Source of the DNA: JAFGFG01 sp964442905
GTDB lineage: Archaea > Aenigmatarchaeota > Aenigmatarchaeia > QMZP01 > JAFGSV01
NCBI GenBank assembly: GCA_964442905.1
Contig: CAYUBD010000008.1
Location: forward strand, 1 to 31,107
Direction of reading: 5' to 3'
Length of the DNA: 31,107 nucleotides
Position 1 is the stretch's first letter. The number at the start of each line of letters is the position of its first letter. Under the pieces are notes generated by a model. It was not told the origin of the DNA. It worked only from the letters and a program-made list of their open reading frames with translations, and did no database searches. The translations under genes were made by a program, and so were the position numbers. Shown here piece by piece: positions 24,538 through 31,107 of this stretch.

Positions 24538-25548
24538 ATGAAGAAAATCATTTCGTTGCTCATTGCGAGTGTGGTGATACTGTTCGTGATTCTCCAGCAG
24601 TGGGTAGGCTTTGACATGATATGGGACATACTGGTGGGTATTAACCCCATATTCATACCTTTCATCATAGTTTTGCCGTTCCTCACCCTGCTGGTGTACA
24701 GCTATAGATGGAGATTCCTTCTGAAAAGCGTTGATGTGGATGCTGACGTCCGCGTGGTATTCAGGTACTCGCTGATAGGAGCGGTGTTCAACTATGTCAC
24801 ACCCATGCTCAGGTTCGGCGGTGAACCAGTGAAAGGCTATATGCTTTCAAGGCATGTGAAAACCCAGAAGAGAAGGGTATTCGCCAGCCTTGCGATGGAT
24901 TCGGTCATAACGTTCCTCTCACTGATGGGACTCGTATACTTCGCAGCGCTGAGCCTGTCACTCTTCAATATATTCGACTGGTTCACCCTGTGGGCCATAC
25001 TGACAATGATACTCATGCCGCTGACATTCGGGGTATATGTGGTTTACGATAAAAGGGTGCTTGTTTACATCTCGAAGAAAGTAGAGAGGCTCATATCCAG
25101 GATACGTCCGGGTACCGTCAGGGGACTTCCGCATGAGATGCTGAGGTTCAGGGACAACATGAAAAAGTCTTTCCGGAGGAAAGATCTGCTCGCAAAGAGC
25201 CTGCTTATAGGCATAGGTGAGAGATTCATGGAGATAATAACGCTTTACATCATATTCACCTCACTTGGTGTGGATATAAGCATCGCCACATGCGCCGTGG
25301 TCCTTGGTGTGGGCATCCTGGCAGGAGGCATACCGTTTTTACCGGGAGGGCTTGTCGTTTACGAGTCTTCAACCATATTCATACTCACAATCTTGGGTGT
25401 GAACTTCGCTTCAGCGACCAGCGCTATCCTGATATGGCGGTTCGTGAGCTACTGGCTCGTCATCATCGTGGGGATAGTATATTCCTGGTTCTACGGGATA
25501 TCGTTCTCCATGAAAAAGAAGCGGCACTTTTTTAAATTCGGCTCTTAA
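24538..25548 (+). CDS. LPG_synthase_TM (UPF0104) family membrane protein
   Basis: A 336-residue integral membrane protein with about eight helices. It matches the transmembrane domain of the lysylphosphatidylglycerol synthase/UPF0104 family: YSYRWRFLLKSV, YSLIGAVFNYVTPMLRFGGEPVKGYMLSR and GGIPFLPGGLVVYESS are its conserved motifs. No C-terminal aminoacyl-transferase domain is present, so it is not an LPG synthase; archaeal members are thought to act in lipid-linked sugar or lipid handling. ATG 24538 is taken as the start; TTG 24520, with GGGAG at 24513-24517, is an alternative. It follows leuS by 43 bases and precedes the FKBP gene by 10. Confidence 0.85.
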   Translation: MKKIISLLIASVVILFVILQQWVGFDMIWDILVGINPIFIPFIIVLPFLTLLVYSYRWRFLLKSVDVDADVRVVFRYSLIGAVFNYVTPMLRFGGEPVKGYMLSRHVKTQKRRVFASLAMDSVITFLSLMGLVYFAALSLSLFNIFDWFTLWAILTMILMPLTFGVYVVYDKRVLVYISKKVERLISRIRPGTVRGLPHEMLRFRDNMKKSFRRKDLLAKSLLIGIGERFMEIITLYIIFTSLGVDISIATCAVVLGVGILAGGIPFLPGGLVVYESSTIFILTILGVNFASATSAILIWRFVSYWLVIIVGIVYSWFYGISFSMKKKRHFFKFGS

Positions 25549-25558
25549 GTATAATCTC

Positions 25559-26263
25559 ATGAAAAAAGGCACCTGGGTGAAAATAAACTTTCTGGGAAGG
25601 ATCAAGGCCACAGGCGAAGTATTCGACCTGAGTAAAGAAGAAGACGCAAAAAAATATGATCTCTATGATGAAAAGAAGAAGTACGGGCCCACTCTTGTAA
25701 TAATCGGCGCGGGCTTTATAATGCCCGGCGTAGAGAAACATATTCTCGACATGAAGGTCAGCGAAAAGAAGTCTTTTGATGTCAGTCCGGCAGAAGGGGC
25801 CGGTCCCAAGAAACCTGAACTCATAAAGGTCGTTTCCTATTCATCTTTCACGAAAAAGAAGATCACTCCTTTCCCTGGTCTGGTGCTGCAGACAGACGCG
25901 GGAAACTGCAAAGTGCTTGCGGTGTCCGGCGGCAGGGTCAGGATCGACTACAATCATCCCCTGGCAGGAAAAGAGCTCAGCTACGATGTAGAGGTCGTTG
26001 AAGAGATAAAGACACCGAAGGAAAGGGTAGAATCACTGCTCGACTATTACAGGATACCTGCGCAGGTATCAGTCGCGAACAAGAAGGCGACGATAACAAT
26101 TGATGAGAAGCACAGCTTCGTGGAGAAGCTCGTCGCAGAGACGCTGAAGAAGTGGTGCGATGGTGTGGATTCGGTCGAGATGAAGGTCAATAAAAATCCT
26201 GCTGCGAAGAACGCTGAAGGCAAAAAACCGGCAATGGAAAAGTCCGCTCAGGGAAATGCTTAA
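25559..26263 (+). CDS. FKBP-type peptidyl-prolyl isomerase (SlyD-like)
   Basis: A 234-residue protein. Residues 1-150 form the archaeal long FKBP module: VKINFLGRIKATGEVFD, then VIIGAGFIMPGVEKHILDM (the catalytic-domain core), then the insert-in-flap chaperone region PFPGLVLQTDAGNCKVLA, and back to the isomerase with RIDYNHPLAGKELSYDVEV. The family accelerates proline isomerisation and acts as a folding chaperone in the cytoplasm. The C-terminal 80 residues (about 150-234) are an added mixed domain and a Lys/Ala-rich tail. The ATG is 10 bases after the membrane-protein stop, so the two are likely co-transcribed. Confidence 0.9.
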   Translation: MKKGTWVKINFLGRIKATGEVFDLSKEEDAKKYDLYDEKKKYGPTLVIIGAGFIMPGVEKHILDMKVSEKKSFDVSPAEGAGPKKPELIKVVSYSSFTKKKITPFPGLVLQTDAGNCKVLAVSGGRVRIDYNHPLAGKELSYDVEVVEEIKTPKERVESLLDYYRIPAQVSVANKKATITIDEKHSFVEKLVAETLKKWCDGVDSVEMKVNKNPAAKNAEGKKPAMEKSAQGNA

Positions 26264-26312
26264 ATATCTAACCTCCATTTTATTCTTATACATTTGAGCC
26301 GTATAGGGTTAA

Positions 26313-26323
26313 GTTTAAATATC
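26313..26323 (+). promoter_or_regulatory. TATA box for ftsZ
   Basis: GTTTAAATATC fits an archaeal TATA element; transcription would begin near 26345, leaving a leader of about 40 nt that carries GGAAGGTG (26372-26379), five bases before ATG 26385. Confidence 0.5.
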
Positions 26324-26384
26324 TTAAAATCTTAACGAGATTACATACATTGTATATTTGATTAAAGTAATGGAAGGTGTTGAT

Positions 26385-27533
26385 ATGACTGCAGAATCAA
26401 TCATTAATTCCGCATTGGAGACAGAACCTTTATCGAGGGAAATGGATCAGGTTCCTGAAGTTACCGAAAGGATTGAGAGGGACGGAGAAATGGATGAGGA
26501 ACTCAGAAGGATTCTTGAATCAAGGAAAGCCGAGATTAAGGTTGTCGGAGTCGGTGGCGGTGGCGGCAACACCATATCAAGATTGATGCAGGTCGGTATT
26601 GTTGGTGCAGAAACGGTTGCAGTCAACACTGATGCACAGGACTTGCTTTACACGGATGCTGACAGGAAAATTCTTATAGGAAAGGATATTACAGGCGGAC
26701 TGGGTGCCGGAGCAGATCCGAGCATCGGAGCTGAAGCTGCCAAAGAGTCCAAGGAAGAGATTAAGAAGGCTCTCGAAGGGGCTGACATGGTCTTCATAGA
26801 CTGCGGACTTGGCGGTGGAACAGGAACCGGTGCGAGCCCGGTCGTGGCTGATGTAGCAAAGAAAGTCGGTGCTCTTACAGTTGGCATCGTCACCATGCCT
26901 TTCGTGATGGAAGGTCAGCAGAGGACAAAGAACGCACAGGAAGGTCTTGAGAACCTGGAGTCTGTTGTTGATACTCTTATAGTCATACCGAATGACAAGC
27001 TGCTTGAAATAGTACCGGATGTGAGCATTCTGACCGCATTCAAGGTTGCAGACGAGATACTGGTCAATGCCGTGAAGGGAATAGCTGAACTGATAACCAA
27101 GCCTGGTCTGGTTAATCTGGACTTTGCAGACGTGAGGGCAGTTATGAGTTCCGGCGGCCTGGCAATGATAGGAATGGGTGAATCGGACTCTGAGAACAGG
27201 GCTGTCGAATCCGTTGAGAAGTCACTGACCAACCCGCTGCTCGACATTGCAATAGAAGGTGCGAACGGTGCTCTGATAAACGTCTCTGGCGGTGAAGGGG
27301 TTACGATCAAAGAATGCCAGGAGATCGTTGAAGGCGTCAACAGCAGGATAAACCCAGATGCAAAGATAATCTGGGGTGCCCAGATAGACAAGGCACTCGG
27401 CGACAGCGTCAGGACGATGCTTATAGTCACCGGTGTGAAGTCGTCCCAGATATACGGACCGGAGAAGACATACACCCAACAGAAGCAGAAGGAAATCGAA
27501 AAGGTTCTTGGAATAGACTTTGTCAGCAAGTAA
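26385..27533 (+). CDS. ftsZ: Cell division GTPase FtsZ
   Basis: A 382-residue tubulin-family GTPase that polymerises into the division ring. It has an acidic N-terminal extension (1-50), then VVGVGGGGGNTISRL (55-67), the tubulin signature GLGGGTGTGASPVVADVA at about 141-158, the T7/synergy-loop region with NLDFADVRAVM, and a C-terminal domain through about 360. ATG 26385 is chosen because GGAAGGTG lies five bases upstream; upstream in-frame ATG 26370 and TTG 26358 overlap or precede that site. It leads the secE-spt5-rpl11 cluster, a common archaeal order. Confidence 0.96.
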   Translation: MTAESIINSALETEPLSREMDQVPEVTERIERDGEMDEELRRILESRKAEIKVVGVGGGGGNTISRLMQVGIVGAETVAVNTDAQDLLYTDADRKILIGKDITGGLGAGADPSIGAEAAKESKEEIKKALEGADMVFIDCGLGGGTGTGASPVVADVAKKVGALTVGIVTMPFVMEGQQRTKNAQEGLENLESVVDTLIVIPNDKLLEIVPDVSILTAFKVADEILVNAVKGIAELITKPGLVNLDFADVRAVMSSGGLAMIGMGESDSENRAVESVEKSLTNPLLDIAIEGANGALINVSGGEGVTIKECQEIVEGVNSRINPDAKIIWGAQIDKALGDSVRTMLIVTGVKSSQIYGPEKTYTQQKQKEIEKVLGIDFVSK

Positions 27534-27556
27534 GCTGGCAAAAAACCTGTTTATTT

Positions 27557-27569
27557 TTTATATATAAAC
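27557..27569 (+). promoter_or_regulatory. TATA box for the secE-spt5-rpl11 operon
   Basis: TTTATATATAAAC, 37 or more bases before ATG 27606, is a strong archaeal TATA element in an AT-rich spacer, separating this operon from ftsZ. Confidence 0.55.
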
Positions 27570-27605
27570 GTAGGATTAATTATATCTAATCTAGGGTAAC
27601 AGTAT

Positions 27606-27779
27606 ATGAAAATAGACATAAAGGGAAAGCTGCTGGAATGGAAGAGGATACTTCAGGTAGCCAGAAAGCCGGATAGGGATGAATTCGTCCTGTCTTCAAA
27701 GATATGCACGCTTGGTGTAGTTGTTATCGGCGTGATAGGATTCGTGATGTTCCTGGCTTTCGCATTCCTGGGGCTTTAG
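27606..27779 (+). CDS. secE: SecE/Sec61-gamma preprotein translocase subunit
   Basis: A 57-residue protein with a basic amphipathic helix (1-30; KLLEWKRILQVARKPDRDEF is the family signature) and one membrane helix (about 34-55). It is the small clamp subunit of the SecYEG/Sec61 channel. Length and position, directly upstream of spt5, are those of archaeal SecE. Only 9 bases separate it from spt5. Confidence 0.93.
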   Translation: MKIDIKGKLLEWKRILQVARKPDRDEFVLSSKICTLGVVVIGVIGFVMFLAFAFLGL

Positions 27780-27788
27780 GAGAGTAAA

Positions 27789-28241
27789 ATGATATACACG
27801 CTAAGGACGACGAATGGAAGGGAAGATATAGTAATGGACATGATTAACAGCAGGGTTAAGGCTGAAAATCTGGACGTCAAGGCGGTAATACATCCAACAG
27901 AACTCAAGGGTTATATATTCATAGAGGGCGGCACGGGTGACATACACAAGGCACTCAGGGGTGTCATGCATACCAAGGGCCTCATAGAAAAGCCTGTCAT
28001 TATAGGTGACATAGAGCACTTCATGAAGACGGAGGCTTCCGAAATAAATGTGGATATCAACGATATCGTGGAAATCATGGGAGGACCGTTCAAGGGTGAA
28101 AAAGGCAAGATAAAAAGGATAGATAAAAACAAGAACGAAGTCACCATAGAGCTTCTTGAAGCAAGCATACCAATACCGGTCACAATCGCGACCGAATTCA
28201 TAAAGGTTACTAAAAAGGGTAAAGGTGAGACTGATGGCTGA
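27789..28241 (+). CDS. spt5: Transcription elongation factor Spt5 (archaeal NusG)
   Basis: A 150-residue protein. The NGN domain (about 1-85) binds the RNA polymerase clamp (IYTLRTTNGREDIVMDMI and the GYIFIEG strand), and the KOW domain (about 90-130; GPFKGEKGKIKRIDKNKNEVTIEL) follows. It works with Spt4 to raise elongation processivity and may link to the ribosome. It overlaps the L11 start by 8 bases (28234-28241). Confidence 0.94.
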   Translation: MIYTLRTTNGREDIVMDMINSRVKAENLDVKAVIHPTELKGYIFIEGGTGDIHKALRGVMHTKGLIEKPVIIGDIEHFMKTEASEINVDINDIVEIMGGPFKGEKGKIKRIDKNKNEVTIELLEASIPIPVTIATEFIKVTKKGKGETDG

Positions 28242-28634
28242 ACAGACTATCGATGCGGTTGTCGAGGGTGGAAAGGCCAGCGCAGCTCCTCCGCTGGGGC
28301 CTGCGCTCGGGCCGTTGGGTGTAAACATCCAGAATGTTGTTGATGCCATCAATGAGAAGACGCGGGAACTCGGAGGCATAAAGGTTCCGGTAAAAGTCAT
28401 AATTGATACGGCTACGAAGAATTTCAGGCTTGAAGTCGGAAAACCGCCAGCATCTGCTCTCATTCTCAAGGAACTTAATCTTGAGAAAGGTTCATCAACT
28501 GCAGGTCAGGACAGGGTCGGGGACATTACAGAGGAACAGATTAAGAAGATAGCGAGGGCCAAATTCGGCTCTGATGATGAAGCTTATACTAATCAGATAA
28601 AGGGCACCTGCAGGAGCATGGGCATAACGATAGG
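28234..28634 (+). CDS. rpl11: Ribosomal protein L11 (partial, cut by assembly gap)
   Basis: The first 133 codons of L11 (uL11), a stalk-base protein binding the GTPase-associated rRNA. GGKASAAPPLGPALGPLGVN and the C-terminal RNA-binding region ending GTCRSMGITIG are clear. The reading frame enters the N run, so roughly the last 25-30 residues expected for archaeal L11 are missing. The start is ATG 28234, set by AAAGGTGA at 28221-28228; GTG 28225 lies inside that site. Confidence 0.93.
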
Positions 28635-28734
28635 NNNNNNNNNNNNNNNNNNNNNNNNNNNNNNNNNNNNNNNNNNNNNNNNNNNNNNNNNNNNNNNNNN
28701 NNNNNNNNNNNNNNNNNNNNNNNNNNNNNNNNNN
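28635..28734. other. Assembly gap (100 N)
   Basis: Exactly 100 N, a nominal size. The flanks do not repeat each other, so unlike the first gap real sequence is missing here: at least the L11 C-terminus and perhaps more. Confidence 0.95.
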
Positions 28735-29574
28735 ATGCACAAGTGGGATAAAACATTTTGGATGCTGTTTGTTTTGCTAGAAGTAGCCATTGTTCTGGGC
28801 AACGTATGGTTCTTCACTCCCATAGCAGTAATCGTTGGTTTTTTGCTCATCGCAGTCGCGCTTGCCAGGTTCGGAGATTACCTGTTACATAAGAAAAATT
28901 CCGGCATACTGGACAGGCACGCCAGCAGCATCGAGAGGATGAAGAGCTGGCTGAATAATCAGTATCAGCTTACACAGGGCATAAAGGATCTTCATGATTA
29001 CAGGTTCCATAGGATGGAAAAGAAAAAGATTGCACTTGATGATAGGATAGACAGGCATTACAGGGAACTCGCAGGGAAGATAATTGATGTTGAGAACAGG
29101 CTCAATCTTGTTTCCAGGGCATTGATTTCTCAGAGGGATGCAACACTTTCTGCACCGCAGGTTGTAGTAAACCCTGTCGGAGTGGCAAGGGATTTCTTTG
29201 AGAATGTCTGGAAGAGCATAACCGAAATGGCCGAAAAGAAAGGTCATATAGACACGCTTTCCAGAGGCGTAAAGAACAGGATACTCGCGGTGGGAGAAAA
29301 CGGTATGAATATACAATCCGAGCTGACAAAAAAGGAAAGGTTCATCGCGAAGGACGAATTCAGACACTTCTGGAACGTGCTTCAGGGAAAGGGGAAGCTC
29401 GACCTTGCAAAGGATATCGAGGATCCGAAGCTTCTGAGGCTTGGTTCTGTGATAATATCATTCCTGGCCAGGCTTCCTAACGTTGAGCATGACCTGAAGC
29501 CCAGGATGCTTTACCTGACCGATGATAATACGCACAACCTTGGAACTCTGAAGAGGCGCAGGAAAAATATTTAA
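28735..29574 (+). CDS. Membrane protein with coiled-coil domain (possibly 5' incomplete)
   Basis: I do not recognise this 279-residue protein. Two hydrophobic helices at about 7-27 and 30-47 are followed by a long charged, largely helical cytoplasmic region (about 55-170, coiled-coil-like, with KKKIALDDRIDRHYRELAG) and a C-terminal helical domain (about 190-270). The ATG abuts the gap, so the true start may lie in the missing sequence. It sits between L11 and L1, where archaeal operons usually have no gene. The stop overlaps the AT-rich promoter of L1. Confidence 0.65.
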   Translation: MHKWDKTFWMLFVLLEVAIVLGNVWFFTPIAVIVGFLLIAVALARFGDYLLHKKNSGILDRHASSIERMKSWLNNQYQLTQGIKDLHDYRFHRMEKKKIALDDRIDRHYRELAGKIIDVENRLNLVSRALISQRDATLSAPQVVVNPVGVARDFFENVWKSITEMAEKKGHIDTLSRGVKNRILAVGENGMNIQSELTKKERFIAKDEFRHFWNVLQGKGKLDLAKDIEDPKLLRLGSVIISFLARLPNVEHDLKPRMLYLTDDNTHNLGTLKRRRKNI

Positions 29575-29599
29575 ATATACTAACTATCATATTTAGTTA
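29565..29599 (+). promoter_or_regulatory. Promoter of rpl1-rpl10 with inverted repeat
   Basis: AAATATTTAAATATAC (29565-29580) is a TATA region. Immediately downstream TAACTA (29581-29586) and TAGTTA (29594-29599) form a 6-bp inverted repeat near the expected start of transcription, a possible operator or mRNA hairpin. AGGAGG at 29621-29626 is the ribosome site, 7 bases before ATG 29634. Confidence 0.5.
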
Positions 29600-29633
29600 A
29601 TTCCGTTAAACTACTTCGGTAGGAGGAGTTAAG

Positions 29634-30263
29634 ATGAGTATTCAGGAAAAACTCAATGAAGCGAAGGAAAAATCAAAGCCCAGAAAGTTTGCACAGACCT
29701 GGGACCTTATTTTCAATCTTAGGGACATGGACCTCAAGAAGCCTGAGAACAGGCTGAATATCGAATTGTTTCTCCCGGAAGGCGTTGGAAGGGACCTCAA
29801 GACCGTTGTAATCGCTGACTCACTTTATGCTGACGCGAAGAAGCATGCTGATCTTGTCATAACAAAGGATGATATAACTAAACTCGGGAAGGATAAGAAG
29901 AAGCTCAAGAAGCTCGCCAGGGAATATGACTGGTGGTTCGGGGAAGCGCCCCTTATGCCTACCATAGGTAAGCTGTTCGGTGCTATTCTTGGCACGAGGG
30001 GTAAGATGCCAAAGCCCATGCCACCGAAGATAAACCTTGAAGGCATTCTTACGAGAGCTAAGAAATCCGTTAAAATCAGACTCGTCACCACTCCCGTCAT
30101 TCATATAGCGGTCGGTAATGAATCCATGCCTGACGAGAAGGTCATAAAAAACATAGAGACTGCCCTCAATTTCATGGACGAACACCTTCCAAAGGGCAGG
30201 AACAACATAAGGAACGCTGCTGTGAAGCTTACCATGGGCAAGCCTGTAAAGCTGGATATGTGA
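29634..30263 (+). CDS. rpl1: Ribosomal protein L1
   Basis: A 209-residue L1 (uL1), the mobile stalk protein of the large subunit. FAQTWDLIFNLRDMDLKKP matches the archaeal N-terminus; GKLFGAILGTRGKMPKPMPP is the conserved hinge and rRNA-binding motif. The length is typical for archaea. In some archaea L1 represses its own operon by binding its mRNA; I see no clear copy of that site. Its stop TGA overlaps the first possible ATG of L10 (30263). Confidence 0.96.
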   Translation: MSIQEKLNEAKEKSKPRKFAQTWDLIFNLRDMDLKKPENRLNIELFLPEGVGRDLKTVVIADSLYADAKKHADLVITKDDITKLGKDKKKLKKLAREYDWWFGEAPLMPTIGKLFGAILGTRGKMPKPMPPKINLEGILTRAKKSVKIRLVTTPVIHIAVGNESMPDEKVIKNIETALNFMDEHLPKGRNNIRNAAVKLTMGKPVKLDM

Positions 30264-30268
30264 TGATT

Positions 30269-31107
30269 ATGGTATCGGTAAAGAAAAAAGAGACACTGAA
30301 GAATCTCATTGCAGAGATAGACAAATACCCGGTAGTCGGCATATTAGATATGCACAATCTTCCTGCAAGGCAGCTTCACCAGATAAAGGAACTGCTCAAA
30401 GGAAAGGCTGTAATCAGGATGGTCAAGAAGAGGATCATAAAGCTCGCGCTCGAGCAGTCGAAGAAGCAGAATGTCTCAAAGCTTGAAGAGAGTATACAGA
30501 ACCAGCCAGCCATGCTTTTCAGTGAAGATAACCCATTCGAATTGGCACAGGTGATTGCCGCATCAAAAACCAAGGCGTCTGCAAAGAAAGGCGACGTAGC
30601 CCCGGAAAACATAGTCATACCCGAAGGTCCGACGAATCTTCCTCCAGGACCTGCCATAGGTGAACTTCAGAGGGCAAAGATACAGGCAGGCGTCGAGGGC
30701 GACAAGATAGTCGTAAAGAAGGCATCAACCGTCGCAAAGAAGGGTGATGAAATAACAACGGAGCTTGCCGATCTGCTATCAAAGCTCGGCATAGAACCGA
30801 TGGAGATATCTCTCAACCTTCTGGCAGTGTGGGACGACGGGATGGTGTTCGGCAAGGAACTGCTGTTCATACCGAAAGAACACTACGTGGAACAGCTGCA
30901 GTCATGTTATGCTTCTGCGTTCAACCTTTCAATCAACATAGGGTTCGTGACTCCTGACACGGTTCCGCTGCTGTTGGCCAAGGCGCATCAGGAAGCCTTG
31001 GCGCTTGCGACCGAAGCCGGTATAATGACATCAGAGACTGTCGGGCTCGTGCTTGCAAAGGCCAGCGCACAGGCTGATGCACTGAAGGCTCACGCAAAGG
31101 ACGTTCC
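30269..31107 (+). CDS. rpl10: Ribosomal protein L10 (P0), partial at the window end
   Basis: The frame is open from ATG 30269 (or ATG 30263, overlapping the L1 stop) to the window edge, about 279 codons. It begins MVSVKKKETLKNLIAEIDKY, contains the L10 core with VVGILDMHNLPARQLHQIKE, and the archaeal/eukaryotic P0 insertion with GPTNLPPGPAIGELQRAKI. L10 anchors L12 dimers at the stalk base. The C-terminal L12-binding helices are partly present (AHQEALALATEAG) and the acidic tail lies beyond the window. rpl12 probably follows, as in other archaea. Confidence 0.95.
   Translation, partial: MVSVKKKETLKNLIAEIDKYPVVGILDMHNLPARQLHQIKELLKGKAVIRMVKKRIIKLALEQSKKQNVSKLEESIQNQPAMLFSEDNPFELAQVIAASKTKASAKKGDVAPENIVIPEGPTNLPPGPAIGELQRAKIQAGVEGDKIVVKKASTVAKKGDEITTELADLLSKLGIEPMEISLNLLAVWDDGMVFGKELLFIPKEHYVEQLQSCYASAFNLSINIGFVTPDTVPLLLAKAHQEALALATEAGIMTSETVGLVLAKASAQADALKAHAKDV

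Noticed and set aside
26915..27541. 208-codon antisense frame over ftsZ
   Set aside because: Ser/Pro/Thr-rich composition typical of the reverse of a conserved GTPase gene; no independent coding evidence.
28225..29574. A single 449-codon frame joining L11 to the next protein through the second gap
   Set aside because: L11 should end within the missing sequence; the downstream part is a membrane protein unrelated to L11. The in-frame join is an accident of 100 N.

Overview
The window is a compact stretch of an archaeal chromosome, most likely from a small-genome (DPANN-like) lineage assembled from a metagenome. The archaeal assignment rests on Cdc48 with two AAA domains, class I LysRS, archaeal SecE, Spt5, L11, L1 and L10, an RqcH/NEMF homologue, a thiouridylase pair, TATA boxes about 25 bases upstream of many starts (often leaderless), and a tRNA with bulge-helix-bulge introns. 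Genes are packed on both strands with spacers of a few bases and overlapping convergent stops. Two 100-base runs of N (14680-14779 and 28635-28734) mark scaffold joins. I cannot name the phylum from sequence alone.

Layout. Bases 1-2240 are an accessory edge: a small membrane protein, a CxxC-x17-CxxC zinc protein, a terminator-like hairpin, an AT-rich bacterial-type ECF sigma factor-like gene between two 17-base near-identical direct repeats, then two tiny genes (one a helix-turn-helix) leading into cdc48 (2259-4595). Bases 4592-7181 hold a ROK-family sugar kinase/regulator with a degenerate HD-like partner, a MEMO1-family protein and a cysteine-rich small protein. Bases 7228-9433 hold two tRNA thiolation enzymes (thiI and an ncsA/tuaA-type gene), preceded by what looks like a truncated second copy of the latter's 5' end. 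Next come rpiB, a HypA-like zinc protein, and a scpA - membrane protein - scpB condensin operon with a membrane gene wedged inside it. Bases 12183-17853 carry a large Ig-like surface protein, a coiled-coil/OB protein and rqcH.

Bases 17850-21465 contain acylphosphatase, a methyltransferase, a small membrane protein, lysS and an OB-fold protein. A tRNA-Arg(TCT) gene with two introns (56 and 141 nt, at 37/38 and 59/60) lies between that OB gene and a bacterial-type leuS, sharing a TATA region with leuS. The last third runs leuS, a flippase-like membrane protein, an FKBP isomerase, ftsZ, and the conserved secE-spt5-rpl11 / rpl1-rpl10 translation and secretion cluster, which is interrupted by a gap and an unknown membrane coiled-coil protein. 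L10 runs off the right end.

Most notable points: a sigma-70-family (ECF) gene in an archaeal chromosome with direct repeats around it; a doubly interrupted tRNA-Arg whose two splice motifs can both be drawn base by base; two promoter-bearing 5' gene stubs (ncsA-like and acylphosphatase-like); overlapping, mutually exclusive hairpins over the start codon of the cysteine-rich gene; and a membrane protein translated between the two condensin accessory subunits.
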